A DNA stretch of 64,000 nucleotides from Paraburkholderia tropica (GTDB lineage Bacteria > Pseudomonadota > Gammaproteobacteria > Burkholderiales > Burkholderiaceae): NCBI RefSeq assembly GCF_914484835.1, contig NZ_CAJZAR010000056.1:44177-108176 (forward strand). Direction: 5' to 3'. The number at the start of each line of letters is the position of its first letter. Position 1 is the first letter of the stretch. The translations under genes were made by a program, and so were the position numbers. The notes under the pieces were generated by a model. That model saw only the letters and a list, made by a program, of their open reading frames with translations. It did no database searches and was not told the DNA's origin. This document shows positions 19,079 to 28,236 of this stretch, one piece after another.

Positions 19079-20623
19079 TCAGCCGGTGCCCATGCGCGTC
19101 TGGTCGACGAACTGCTCGGTGGCGTCGTCGATCTTGCGGCCCTTGCGTCCGGTCGGGCCATGAATGTAGACGGTTTTCATATCGACGCGCGCCGCGCCGT
19201 TCATGCCGGGCGGCGGCGACATTTCGTATTTCACCTCGCGTTCGTGATCGGCGAGTTGCAGGCGCGGATCGAACACGGAATTGAACTTCCAGAGCATGCG
19301 CACGAAATTGGTCTGACCGCGCACGAGCAGATGCGCGGCCTGCCCCGCCGCGCCGCGCAACGCGGTCCAGCCCAGATGCTTGCGATTGAGCACCTGCTGC
19401 GTGCGCACCAGTTCCGCGTAGAACTCGGGCAGCGGCAGACGCGTCGGCACCACGGCGTGCTGAATGTCGTAGAGCCGATAGTCGAGACTCGTGAGCTGCC
19501 GCGATTCCTGCTGCCAGTTTTCGGTGCCCGGATACGGCGTATTCACGCTGATATTCACGATTTCGGGAATGTCGAGGCACCACTGGCGAATCGTCTCGAA
19601 GCGGTCGTGATCCCAGTCGGGATCGGCGATCAGATTGACGGCCACCGTGATGCCGAGCGAACGCGCGAACTCCAGCGCCTCGAAATTGCGGTCGAGGCTG
19701 ATGCGCTTGCGAAACGCCTTGAGCCCTTCCTCGTCGATCGCTTCGAGGCCGAGAAACATGTACTTGAGACCGAGCGCTTCCCACGCGCGAAACACGTCCT
19801 TGTTGCGCAGCAGCACATCGCCGCGCGTCTCCAGGTAGTAGCGCTTCTTGATGCCGCGCTGGCGGATCGCATCGGCGATCGCCATGCCGTGTTCGGCGTG
19901 CACGAAGGCCACGTCGTCGACGATAAAGACACCCGGCTCGCGCAGCGCCGCGAGTTCTTCCACCACGACTTCGGGGCTGCGCGTGCGATAGCTGCGTCCG
20001 TAGAAGGTCCATGCGCTGCAGAACGTGCAGTCCCACGGACAGCCGCGCGCGAACTCGATCGACGCGCACGGATCGAGCGTGCCGATGAAGTATTTACGCC
20101 GATGCCGCAGCAGATCGCGCGCGGGCCGCACCGGATCGAGATGCTCGACGAAACGCGGCGGCGGACCGGAGCCGTCGCGCGTGATGACGCCCGCCACGCC
20201 CAGCAGATCGCCGCCTTGCGCGACCACGGCGAGCAGATCGTTGATCGACGCTTCGCCCTCGCCGCGCAGGATGCAGTCGATCGCGCCGTCCGCGTGGCGC
20301 AGCAGATCGTGCGCCGTGAACGAGACGCTATGGCCGCCGACGAACACGAAGCACGACGGCAGCGCGGCCTTCACGGCCTTCGCGAGATCGACGATTTCGG
20401 GAATATTCGCCAGATAATTGCCCGAGAAGCACAGCGCCTCGGGCCGCCAGTTGCGCACGCGGCGCATGAGATCGCGGTGGGTTTCCACCTGGAGATCGAG
20501 CAGTTTCACCTCGTGGCCCGCGTCACGCGCGGTGCCGGCGACCGATTCGAGACCCAGCGGTTCGAGGCGCAAAAACACGCGCGTATACATCAGCCCGCTC
20601 GGGTGGACGGCAAGCAATCTCAT
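19079..20623 (-). CDS. hpnR: B12-binding radical SAM enzyme, hopanoid C-3 methylase
   Basis: 514 residues; ATG 20623 lies behind AAGGAGG. The N-terminal cobalamin-binding-like domain (LLAVHPSGLMYTRVFLRLEP ... FVFVGGHSVS) is followed by a radical-SAM core with CPWDCTFC (CxxxCxxC, 4Fe-4S) and the downstream GLEAIDEEGLKAFRKR motif. The sequence agrees closely with what I remember of HpnR, which methylates C-3 of hopanoid ring A. No other hopanoid genes are in this window, so substrate supply must be encoded elsewhere. The family call is from memory of conserved segments. Confidence 0.87.
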   Translation of the reverse strand: MRLLAVHPSGLMYTRVFLRLEPLGLESVAGTARDAGHEVKLLDLQVETHRDLMRRVRNWRPEALCFSGNYLANIPEIVDLAKAVKAALPSCFVFVGGHSVSFTAHDLLRHADGAIDCILRGEGEASINDLLAVVAQGGDLLGVAGVITRDGSGPPPRFVEHLDPVRPARDLLRHRRKYFIGTLDPCASIEFARGCPWDCTFCSAWTFYGRSYRTRSPEVVVEELAALREPGVFIVDDVAFVHAEHGMAIADAIRQRGIKKRYYLETRGDVLLRNKDVFRAWEALGLKYMFLGLEAIDEEGLKAFRKRISLDRNFEALEFARSLGITVAVNLIADPDWDHDRFETIRQWCLDIPEIVNISVNTPYPGTENWQQESRQLTSLDYRLYDIQHAVVPTRLPLPEFYAELVRTQQVLNRKHLGWTALRGAAGQAAHLLVRGQTNFVRMLWKFNSVFDPRLQLADHEREVKYEMSPPPGMNGAARVDMKTVYIHGPTGRKGRKIDDATEQFVDQTRMGTG

Positions 20624-20784
20624 GACGCCTCCTTGCACGGCGCGCGTCGTGCGCGCGCCTGTTGCTCGATGCTTCGATGCGGTTCGCCTGGCACTGCCAC
20701 GTGCGAGTCTACGCGCCTTCGCGCGAGCACGCTTTCAGGGGTGCCGCCTCCTCATCGTTGCTGCATCGGCAGGCCGCCGCGCAA

Positions 20785-22275
20785 TCAGAAGCTGCCGAAC
20801 AGCGAGCCCAGCACGATCACCACGGCCAGCGCGATCAGCGCGCCGACGATGCTCACCACCACGAGGTCGCGATAGCTCTCGCGATGCGTCGAACCGCAGA
20901 CAGCCAGCAGCGTGACCACCGCGCCGTTGTGCGGCAGGCTGTCGAGCGTGCCCGACGACATCACGGCCACGCGATGCATCAGCGCGGGATCGATGTGATG
21001 CTGCGCGGCGAGCTGCATATAGGTGTCGCCGAGCGCGTCGAGCGCGATCGTCAGGCCGCCCGAGGCCGAACCGGTCAGCCCCGCGAGCAGATTGGTCGCC
21101 ACCGCGAGCGAGACGAGCGGCCCGCCGCCGATGCCGAGCACCCAGTCGCGCACGACCTCGAACGCGGGCAGCGCCGCGATCACCGCGCCGTAACCGACGA
21201 GGCTCCCCACGCTCAGCACCGGCAGCACCGATGCGTTCGCGCCCGCATCGACACTCTCGCGCAACGCGCGCAGCCGCTGCCAGTTGAGCGCCACCAGCAC
21301 GACGATGCCGAGCGCGAGCGCCACGCACACGCCCCACACGCCCGCGACCGCGGCCAGCGACGTAGAACCCCAGCGCGGCTCGGCGAGATAGCTCGCATCG
21401 ATGCGCGGAAACACCAGCATGTTCATCACGAAGTTCGTCGCGACCACCACCACAAGCGGCGCGAGCGCGACCCACGCGGGCGGCGCGCCCGCCTCGCGCG
21501 ACGCCTCCGCGCTTGGGCCGATTTCGGCGGGATCGAAGGTCTGCGCCACGCTCGCGCGCTCGCGCACGAGCGGGGTCTTGCCGCGCGAGGCGTCGTCGGC
21601 GCCGCCGTCGTGCGGCTCGACGAAGCCCTCGCCGTTGCGCTTCGCCGCGGCGGCCGCGCGCCCGAGCCACCAGAGGCCGAAGCCCGCCATCACGCAGGTC
21701 GCGACGATGCCGAGCCCCGGCGCCGCGAACGGCGTCGTGCCGAAGAACGGCATCGGAATCGCGTTTTGCAGCGCGGGCGTGCCGGGCAGCGCCGACATCG
21801 TAAAGGTCGCCGTGCCGAGCATGATCGTCGCGGGCATCAGGCGGCGCGGGATATCGGCGGAACGGAACAGCGCCTGCGCCATCGGCGCGAGCACGAAGAA
21901 CGCCACGAACAGGCTCACGCCGCCGTAAGTCACGAGCGCGCCGCCGAGCACCACGGCCACCAGCGCGTGACGCGTGCCGAGCTTGTCGATCATGAATTGC
22001 GCCACGGCGTCGACCGAGCCGCTGTCCTCCATCAGCTTGCCGAACAGCGAGCCGAGCAGAAACAGCGGGAAAAACTGCGCGAGAAAACGGCCCGTGCTCA
22101 GCATGAAGGTCTGGGTCCAGTGCGCGAGCACCGGCTGGCCCGAGATTAACGCGGCGAGCATCGCGCAGAGCGGCGCGAGCAGCAGCACGCTCCAGCCGCG
22201 ATACGCGAGCCAGATGAGCAGCGCGAGGCTCGCGAGCATGCCGACGAGGCCGAGCGCCAGCGCGCCCGCGCTCAT
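20785..22275 (-). CDS. GntP-family permease
   Basis: About 496 residues with 12 or more TM helices, including PLFLLGSLFGKLMEDSG, GGVSLFVAFFVLAPMAQALF, ATFTMSALPGTPALQNAIP and GLTGSASGGLTIALDALG, the signature segments of GntP carboxylate:H+ symporters. The start ATG at 22275 overlaps the patatin stop (ATGA, 22272-22275), so the two are translationally coupled. Family members carry gluconate or hydroxy acids; in Burkholderiales such permeases are often tied to 3-hydroxybutyrate metabolism, which would fit the patatin partner. Substrate unproven. Confidence 0.9.
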   Translation of the reverse strand: MSAGALALGLVGMLASLALLIWLAYRGWSVLLLAPLCAMLAALISGQPVLAHWTQTFMLSTGRFLAQFFPLFLLGSLFGKLMEDSGSVDAVAQFMIDKLGTRHALVAVVLGGALVTYGGVSLFVAFFVLAPMAQALFRSADIPRRLMPATIMLGTATFTMSALPGTPALQNAIPMPFFGTTPFAAPGLGIVATCVMAGFGLWWLGRAAAAAKRNGEGFVEPHDGGADDASRGKTPLVRERASVAQTFDPAEIGPSAEASREAGAPPAWVALAPLVVVVATNFVMNMLVFPRIDASYLAEPRWGSTSLAAVAGVWGVCVALALGIVVLVALNWQRLRALRESVDAGANASVLPVLSVGSLVGYGAVIAALPAFEVVRDWVLGIGGGPLVSLAVATNLLAGLTGSASGGLTIALDALGDTYMQLAAQHHIDPALMHRVAVMSSGTLDSLPHNGAVVTLLAVCGSTHRESYRDLVVVSIVGALIALAVVIVLGSLFGSF

Positions 22276-23321
22276 GGCTGCTCTCCGTCGAAGAGTTCGT
22301 CGAGCGTGAAGGTCGAGGTCACGCCCAGTTGCGCGCCGTCGCTGGCGAGGAACGCGTCGGCGTTGCGCCGCCCTTCGTCGCGCAGCATCGTCATGAAGGA
22401 CCATTCCGCATTGAGTTTCGACGACGACCCGAGCGCCACGAGCATGTCGCTGTGCACGCGATGCAGCCGCATGGTGGCCCAGCGGCGGCCTTCCTCGCTG
22501 CCCGCGTCGGCGACCTTGTGCAGCAGCGCCATCATGCGCAGCTCCTTGATGAGCGGCGCGTTGAACGCGATCTCGTTGACCCGGTTGATGATCTCGCGCG
22601 CCGAGCGCGGCGTGCCCGCGCGCTCCACCGGATTGACCTGCACGAGGATGGTGTCGACCGAATCGGTTTCGCGGATCAGCGGCGTGATCGACGGATTACC
22701 CGCGTAACCGCCATCCCAGTACGCCTCGCCGTCGATTTCGACGGCCTGGAACAGCGTCGGCAGGCAGGCCGAGGCGAGCAGCGCGTCGGGCGTGAGATCG
22801 GCGTTGCGGAACACGCGCGCCTGGCCGTTGCTCACGCGCGTCGCGGTCGTGAATAGCTTGATGCGCGAGTTGCGCAGCGCGTCGAAATCGATGGTCTCGG
22901 CGAGAATATTGCGCAGCGGATTGAAGCTCGCGGGATTGAGGTCGTAGGGCGACGCCACGCGCGCCATCATGTCGAGCGCGACGAACACGGGCGAATGATC
23001 GAGCGTCCAGCGGCCCAGCAGCATGTCGACGAAGCCGCGCCGGAACGGGCTGAAGCGCGCGGCGTCGGCGACCCGGCGCCAGAACGATTCGAGCGCCTTG
23101 CGCGCGCCGGGCGCACCGTCGTGCGCGAAGCCGCTCGCGAGCACGGCGGCGTTCATCGCCCCTGCCGAGGTGCCGGAAATGCCTTCGATCCGCAGCCACG
23201 GTTCTTCGAGCAGGCGGTCGAGCACGCCCCAGGTGTAGGCGCCGTGCGAGCCGCCGCCTTGCAGCGCGAGGTCGACGAGCAGCGGTTCGGTGCGGGATGG
23301 CGTGTCACGTTCGGCGGGCAT
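22272..23321 (-). CDS. Patatin-like phospholipase family protein
   Basis: 349 residues. It has all patatin motifs: oxyanion hole GGGSHGAYTWG (near 23-33), nucleophile GTSAG (Ser near 51) and the DGG dyad (YWDGGYAGNP). It hydrolyses acyl esters. The length and C-terminal region resemble the DUF3734-containing patatins frequent next to hydroxybutyrate genes. It is coupled to the downstream GntP permease by a 4-base overlap. No signal peptide is seen, so it is likely cytoplasmic. Confidence 0.9.
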   Translation of the reverse strand: MPAERDTPSRTEPLLVDLALQGGGSHGAYTWGVLDRLLEEPWLRIEGISGTSAGAMNAAVLASGFAHDGAPGARKALESFWRRVADAARFSPFRRGFVDMLLGRWTLDHSPVFVALDMMARVASPYDLNPASFNPLRNILAETIDFDALRNSRIKLFTTATRVSNGQARVFRNADLTPDALLASACLPTLFQAVEIDGEAYWDGGYAGNPSITPLIRETDSVDTILVQVNPVERAGTPRSAREIINRVNEIAFNAPLIKELRMMALLHKVADAGSEEGRRWATMRLHRVHSDMLVALGSSSKLNAEWSFMTMLRDEGRRNADAFLASDGAQLGVTSTFTLDELFDGEQP

Positions 23322-23501
23322 CGGGGCTCCCTTGATCTGCGACCCTTGGCGAGGTTACAGGAAAAGCGCGAAACGCCTCGCGCGGATGCCGCACTGCGCA
23401 AATTCATAGGCATTTCGTCTGGATCCGATCGCTTTGGTAGACTGGATTTTTCGTGCTTTCCCGGCGCGGCCGTGCCAGCCGCCGCTTCGTTTGCCGTCAT
23501 C

Positions 23502-24578
23502 GTGACTTCGTCCGCCTCGCTTCGCCCGCTTCCGCACCCGCTTCCGCGCCTGCTTGCCGATATCCGCGCCTGCGGGGTATGCGGCGACGCGCTGCCGCTC
23601 GGCCCGCGCCCGGTGTTGCAGGCCAGCGCGACCTCGCGCCTCCTGATCGTCGGCCAGGCGCCGGGCGCGAAAGTCCACGCATCGGGCATTCCGTGGGACG
23701 ACGCGAGCGGCGAGCGCCTGCGCGCGTGGCTCGGCATCGGCAAGGACGTGTTCTACGACGACGCGCGCGTCGCCATCGTGCCGATGGGATTCTGCTATCC
23801 GGGCCGCGGCGCGAGCGGCGATAACCCGCCGCGCCCCGAATGCGCCGCGCTCTGGCACGACCGCCTGCTCGCGCTGCTGCCGCAGGTGCGCCTCACGTTG
23901 CTGGTCGGACAGTACGCGCAGCGTTACATGCTGGGCGCGCGGCGCAAGGCGTCGCTGACCGAAACGGTCGAGGCCTGGCGCGAGTACGGGCCTGATTGCG
24001 TGCCGCTGCCGCATCCGTCGCCGCGCAATCAGGCGTGGTTCAAGCATCATCCGTGGTTCGAGCGCGACGTGCTGCCCGAGTTGCGCGAGCGCGTCGCCGC
24101 GTTGTTCGAGGCGGCGGCGGAGGCATCGCCCGAACCGCCCACGCGCCTACGCGAGCGCGGCGTCGTGCTCCACCAGGCGCCTCACAAGGAGACCCGAAAC
24201 ATGACCGAAGCGCCAATCGCCATCCAGCGCGTCTACGCGCCGCTGCCCGACGACGGCCGCGCCTGCTTCCTCGTCGACCGGTTGTGGCCGCGCGGCATCC
24301 GCAAGGAAGCGCTCGCCGGTGTGACCTGGGCAAAAGACGTCGCGCCGAGCACGGCGCTGCGGCAGTGGTTCCACGCCAGCGGCAACGATGCGGCGCACTG
24401 GGCCGAATTCCGCCGCCGCTATCAGGCCGAACTCGACGCCAACCACGCGGCCTGGCAGCCGCTCGCCGACGCCAGCGCGCAGCAGCCCATCGTGCTGCTC
24501 TACGGTTCGCACGACGAGGAACACAATCACGCCGCCGTGCTGCGCGACTTTCTGACGAAACATCGCCGCCACACATGA
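23502..24578 (+). CDS. Uracil-DNA-glycosylase-like protein fused in frame to DUF488
   Basis: 358 residues from GTG 23502. Residues 1-225 match the UDG superfamily: IRACGVCGDALPLGPRPV, LLIVGQAPGAKVHASGIPW (motif 1), PMGFCYPGRG and the late LPHPSPRNQAWFKHHPWF motif. With no stop codon between, the frame runs through a 15-residue linker into a complete DUF488 domain (VYAPLPDDGRACFLVDRLWP, LWPRGIRKEAL, LLYGSHDEEHNHAAVL). These are usually separate neighbouring genes. An internal start with an excellent SD lies at 24201, so both a fusion and a free DUF488 may be made. The N-terminal start is uncertain (GTG 23472 also possible). Confidence 0.75.
   Translation: MTSSASLRPLPHPLPRLLADIRACGVCGDALPLGPRPVLQASATSRLLIVGQAPGAKVHASGIPWDDASGERLRAWLGIGKDVFYDDARVAIVPMGFCYPGRGASGDNPPRPECAALWHDRLLALLPQVRLTLLVGQYAQRYMLGARRKASLTETVEAWREYGPDCVPLPHPSPRNQAWFKHHPWFERDVLPELRERVAALFEAAAEASPEPPTRLRERGVVLHQAPHKETRNMTEAPIAIQRVYAPLPDDGRACFLVDRLWPRGIRKEALAGVTWAKDVAPSTALRQWFHASGNDAAHWAEFRRRYQAELDANHAAWQPLADASAQQPIVLLYGSHDEEHNHAAVLRDFLTKHRRHT
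24201..24578 (+). CDS. DUF488 protein, possible internal translation start
   Basis: 125 residues if translation starts at ATG 24201, which is preceded by CACAAGGAGACCCGAAAC (AAGGAG with good spacing). This is probably the ancestral start of an independent DUF488 (YeaO-like) gene. The same frame is continuous with the glycosylase-like domain upstream. Function of DUF488 is unknown. Confidence 0.6.
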   Translation: MTEAPIAIQRVYAPLPDDGRACFLVDRLWPRGIRKEALAGVTWAKDVAPSTALRQWFHASGNDAAHWAEFRRRYQAELDANHAAWQPLADASAQQPIVLLYGSHDEEHNHAAVLRDFLTKHRRHT

Positions 24579-24579
24579 C

Positions 24580-24605
24580 AACGCCCGGCGCGCGGGCCGG
24601 GCGTT
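24580..24605. terminator. Hairpin after the UDG-DUF488 gene
   Basis: A perfect 10-bp stem aacgcccggc (24580-24589) / gccgggcgtt (24596-24605) with a six-base loop. The following sequence is T-poor, so termination may be partial. Confidence 0.6.
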
Positions 24606-24619
24606 GCGTTGGACTGTAC

Positions 24620-24673
24620 GAAGTGTCCGCGAAGTGTCCAGACTGTCCGCGAGACAGCGCGGCCGGACACTTC
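24620..24673. repeat. Nested inverted and direct repeats of gaagtgtcc
   Basis: The element gaagtgtcc occurs at 24620 and 24631, and its reverse complement ggacacttc ends at 24673. Inside lies a smaller hairpin, ctgtc (24643-24647) / gacag (24653-24657). It is located between convergent genes (UDG-DUF488 and atoE), where a second terminator would be expected, but it has no T-run. Confidence 0.5.
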
Positions 24674-24701
24674 ACACCACCTCAATACACTTCAGTACAG
24701 A

Positions 24702-26024
24702 TCAGAACAGATACATCCCCGCGACGAACACGACGCCCGAGAACAGCAGCGTGGTCACGCAGTAACCCATGATGTCGCGCACGCCGAGACCTGCGATCGC
24801 CAGCGCGGGCAGCGCCCAGAACGGCTGCGCCATGTTGGTCCACGCCTCGCCGTAAGCAATCGCCATCGCCGACTTGCCGAGGTCCGCGCCCAGCGCCTGG
24901 GCCGCCGGCATCACGAACGGGCCCTGCACGACCCAGTGGCCGCCGCCCGACGGCACCGCGAAATTGATCACCGCCGAACTCAGGAACGCGAGCAGCGGGA
25001 ACGTGTGCACGTTGGCGATATCGACGAACCATTTCGTGATCACGCCAGCAAGGCCCGAATGGTCCATCAGCGCCTGAATGCCCGCATAGAACGGGAACTG
25101 GATCATGATGCCCGACGCGCCCTTCGCCGCGCCCGCCACCGCGCGCGCATAAGCCATCGGCGTCTTGTGCAGCACGAGGCCGGCGGCGAGGAACACCAGA
25201 TTCACGGTGTCGATGTCGAGCGCAAAACCCTTCTCATGGAAGCGGACGCCCAGGAACACCACGCACAGCGCCGCGACCAGCAGCGAGAGCGAGCGGCTTT
25301 CCTCGATGCGCTCGGCGAAGGTCGCATCGGGCCCGAGCTTGCGCTCGACCGTGGGCGGATCTTCGAGCAGCGCGGGATCGACCGAGACGACGTCCTCGGG
25401 CTTCGGCATCATCAGGCGCACGAGAATCGGCAGCAGCACGATCAGCGCAATCGTGATGAACGCGTTGTAACCCGTGAAAATGGTCTGCGAAACCGGGATC
25501 AGGCCGATGGTCTTTTCCATCGGATTGCCCTTCGTGGCCGCCACCAGCGGCACCGAGCCCGAGAGGCCGCCGTGCCACGTCAGAAAGCCCATGTACGCGG
25601 CCGCGACCAGCAGCCGGTAGTCGGTGCCGCGCACGCGGCGCGCGACTTCGCGCGAGAACATCGCGCCGAGCACGAGGCCGAAGCCCCAGTTGATCGCGCA
25701 CGCAACCGCGCCCACGAAAGCCACCAGCATCACGCCCTGGCCCGGCGTGCGCGCGCAGCCGGCGAGCGCGACCAGCAGGCGCTTGACCGGCGCCGAGCTG
25801 GCGAGCGCGTGGCCGGTCACGAGTATCAGCACCATCTGCATCGAGAACGCGAGCAGATTCCAGAAGCCCGAGCCCCACATCAGCACGAGCTGCGCGGGCG
25901 GTTGCGGCGTCAGCGAGAACGCCAGCACGAAGGTCACGACCGTCAACAGGATCGCGAAGATAAGCGGGTCCGGCAAAAATCGATGGACTACGCCGGTAAA
26001 GAAATTGGCAATGCGTTGAATCAC
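24702..26024 (-). CDS. atoE: Short-chain fatty acid transporter (AtoE/TIGR00366 family)
   Basis: 440 residues. GTG 26024 is preferred because GAGGAG lies just upstream and the frame before it is not protein-like. It has many TM helices; conserved stretches include WGSGFWNLLAFSMQMVLILV, INWGFGLVLGA, YMGFLTWHGGLSGS and NFAVPSGGGHWVVQGP, all typical of AtoE. It imports short-chain fatty acids such as acetoacetate or butyrate. This fits the carbon economy of the nearby PHB and patatin/GntP genes, though no CoA-transferase is adjacent. Confidence 0.92.
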   Translation of the reverse strand: MIQRIANFFTGVVHRFLPDPLIFAILLTVVTFVLAFSLTPQPPAQLVLMWGSGFWNLLAFSMQMVLILVTGHALASSAPVKRLLVALAGCARTPGQGVMLVAFVGAVACAINWGFGLVLGAMFSREVARRVRGTDYRLLVAAAYMGFLTWHGGLSGSVPLVAATKGNPMEKTIGLIPVSQTIFTGYNAFITIALIVLLPILVRLMMPKPEDVVSVDPALLEDPPTVERKLGPDATFAERIEESRSLSLLVAALCVVFLGVRFHEKGFALDIDTVNLVFLAAGLVLHKTPMAYARAVAGAAKGASGIMIQFPFYAGIQALMDHSGLAGVITKWFVDIANVHTFPLLAFLSSAVINFAVPSGGGHWVVQGPFVMPAAQALGADLGKSAMAIAYGEAWTNMAQPFWALPALAIAGLGVRDIMGYCVTTLLFSGVVFVAGMYLF

Positions 26025-26306
26025 CTGGTCTGCTCCTCGTCTTTCTGATTTGAATCCGGCTGCCGCTTCTGCTGCGACTTGGTGCGCCTGCTTCCTGCGG
26101 CGTGCCGAGCCGCGATTCTTGCACAAGCCGCGCCAACGCGTGCGGCTCGCCCGCGCGCTGCCGTGTCCCGAAAATCGGTGCGCGTGCATACAAGTCGCCG
26201 AAATACCTCGTAATACGCGCAACCGCGCCCTAAATGGCTTATCTGCTAACGTTCGTGTTATATCGCAATAAAGTTATCGGGCAGTTCCAACCACCAAGGA
26301 GCAGCG

Positions 26307-27047
26307 ATGCGCAAGCAGCTCGTCGGTGCGATGCTCGCCGGATTCGCTGCGGTCGTTGCGGCGCCCGCGCCGGCATTCGCACAGTCGCAGGCGTTCACGA
26401 GCACGACCGTCAATCTCTACGCCGGTCCCGCCGGCGATTACCCCCTCGTGGCGCAGGTGCCGGGCGGCGTTTCGGTCGCGGTGATGGGTTGCGTCTCCGG
26501 CTTCAGCTGGTGCGACGTGAGCCTGCCCGGCCTGCGCGGCTGGGTCTACGGCGGCTATCTCTCCTACCCGTGGCAAGGCGCGCGCGTGCCGGTGATGAAT
26601 TACGGCGCAACCATCGGCCTGCCGATCGTCACGTTCACGCTCGGCGCGTATTGGGGCAGCCATTACCGCGACCGTCCGTGGTACGGCAATCAGGCGCGCT
26701 GGAACCGGCATCCGGGCGTGCGCCCGGGACCGCCGCCCGCGATCCGTCCGCCCTCGCAGGGTGGGCGTCCGCCTGGCGGCCAGGGCAATCGTCCCGGTCA
26801 AGGGCACGGACAGGGTCATCGGCCGCCCAATAACAGCGGCGCACGCCCGCCGGGCAACAACAACGCGCGGCCTCCCGGCAACAACGCGCGGCCGCCGGGC
26901 AACGCGGGCGGCAGACCGCAAGGACAAGGCGGGGGTGGCGGGAGACCGCCTGGTGGCGGTGGCGGCAGCGGTGGCAATCGCCCGCCCGGAGGTGGTGGAG
27001 GTGGAGGTGGAGGTGGTGGTGGCGGCGGCGGACGTCCAGGCGGTTGA
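26307..27047 (+). CDS. Exported SH3b-domain protein with Gly/Pro/Asn-rich tail
   Basis: 246 residues; AAGGAG lies before ATG 26307. The signal peptide ends AFA-QS near 26. A bacterial SH3 domain follows (about 30-90: TSTTVNLYAGPAGDYPLVAQ ... GFSWCDVSLPGLRGWVYGGY), then a short conserved segment (TFTLGAYWGSHYRDRPWYG). The last 100 residues are repeats of ARPPGNN, RPPGG and poly-Gly. SH3b domains usually bind cell-wall components. The tail is low complexity and disordered. Confidence 0.85.
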   Translation: MRKQLVGAMLAGFAAVVAAPAPAFAQSQAFTSTTVNLYAGPAGDYPLVAQVPGGVSVAVMGCVSGFSWCDVSLPGLRGWVYGGYLSYPWQGARVPVMNYGATIGLPIVTFTLGAYWGSHYRDRPWYGNQARWNRHPGVRPGPPPAIRPPSQGGRPPGGQGNRPGQGHGQGHRPPNNSGARPPGNNNARPPGNNARPPGNAGGRPQGQGGGGGRPPGGGGGSGGNRPPGGGGGGGGGGGGGGGRPGG

Positions 27048-27093
27048 TCGCAGCCGGGTGCGCGGCCAATGATTGCGCCCGCACCCAACCGCC

Positions 27094-28074
27094 TCAGAAG
27101 CGATACCCGATGCCGCCCAGGATCACATCGGTATCGCGGCTATAACGCGTGACCACGCGATTCCACGTCACGCGCGCGTCCCAGTGATCGGAAAACCGAT
27201 ACGACGCCGATACCGAAACGAGTCCCGAAAGAATGCCGTCGCCGGTATCGCGCTGATCCTCGGCGTCGCCGTGATGAATCGCGGCATACAGGCCCGCGCC
27301 GAAGCCAAGCGTGAGGCAATCATCAAGAAAGGCGCGTGTAAGCCAGAGTTGCGCGGTCGCGCCGTCGCGCCGCGCGGTCAACCCGCTGCCCTCGTGCAGA
27401 TAACCGATCGAGCCGTCGAGCCAGTGCGTGATGCCGCGCCGGTATTCGATCGATTCGGCCGCGGACGTCTCCGATTCCAGACTGTTGAGGATGGTCTCGC
27501 CCGCCATCAGCGTGATTTCGTTGTTCGTCACGTTGTGCGTGCGCGGCAGCGCGAAATCGCGCGGCCCCGGCGTATCCGGCGCGTCGAGCTGATAACCGAT
27601 GCCGAGCATCAGCGCCGTGGTGGACGGCCCGCGCGTCACGCTCACGCGATTCAGTTGCAGGTTCGCGGTCCAGCGATTGCTCGCATACCACGTGGCCCGC
27701 GCGCTATAGACCGCGCCCCAGCCGTGCGTGTTCGAATAGCCGAGCCCCTGTTTGGCGGCTTCGGTATCGAAATAGCGATACGGTCCCGCGCCCAGCGCGA
27801 ACACGAAACGCCGATTGTCGAGCGGCAGGCGCGCCCATGCCTGAATGCTCTGTCCATCGCGATGATGGCCCGGAATATGGCCTTCATTGAGCCATGAAAC
27901 GCTGCCGGCGAAATAAGTGCCGAAGCCTTCCATGTAATTCATTTCCCACGAATACGAATGATCGGAACCGCTCACGAGCGGACCGGCGAACAGCGTGAAT
28001 TCCTGGGCGAAAGCACACCTGGACGACAACGACAACACCGCGGCAGCAACCGCGAAACCCCAGGCTTGCTTCAT
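27094..28074 (-). CDS. Outer-membrane beta-barrel protein, family not recognised
   Basis: 326 residues from ATG 28074, at the start of the signal peptide (QAWGFAVAAAVLSLSSRCAFA-QE). The mature protein alternates polar and hydrophobic residues with Trp/Tyr girdles (SYSWEMNYMEGFGTYFAGSV; HWDARVTWNRVVTRYSRDTD) and ends in a terminal aromatic strand (GGIGYRF), as expected for an outer-membrane barrel. Function unknown. Confidence 0.8.
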   Translation of the reverse strand: MKQAWGFAVAAAVLSLSSRCAFAQEFTLFAGPLVSGSDHSYSWEMNYMEGFGTYFAGSVSWLNEGHIPGHHRDGQSIQAWARLPLDNRRFVFALGAGPYRYFDTEAAKQGLGYSNTHGWGAVYSARATWYASNRWTANLQLNRVSVTRGPSTTALMLGIGYQLDAPDTPGPRDFALPRTHNVTNNEITLMAGETILNSLESETSAAESIEYRRGITHWLDGSIGYLHEGSGLTARRDGATAQLWLTRAFLDDCLTLGFGAGLYAAIHHGDAEDQRDTGDGILSGLVSVSASYRFSDHWDARVTWNRVVTRYSRDTDVILGGIGYRF

Positions 28075-28191
28075 GACGTACACGACCCCGTAGCAGTGAC
28101 AGCCGACGCGCATCGGGCGCCGCCTTTTCACGGGAAATATCAGGTAATTTCATATCCGTTAATTACTACGGATAACGAAACATTACGAAGG

Positions 28192-28219
28192 AAAAAAATG
28201 CCGCACCTGAGTGCGGCAT
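28192..28219 (-). terminator. Intrinsic terminator of the His-rich peptide gene
   Basis: On the minus strand, the stem atgccgcac / gtgcggcat (28198-28219) with a 4-base loop is followed by a run of T (complement of the A-run 28192-28198). It lies 18 bases past the stop of the small gene at 28237-28401. Confidence 0.85.
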
Positions 28220-28236
28220 GCTCGGTTGCGCCGGGC

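Noticed and set aside
26816..27088. Minus-strand poly-Pro ORF opposite the SH3b gene tail
   Set aside because: It is the complement of poly-Gly/Arg coding repeats in a well-supported plus-strand gene.
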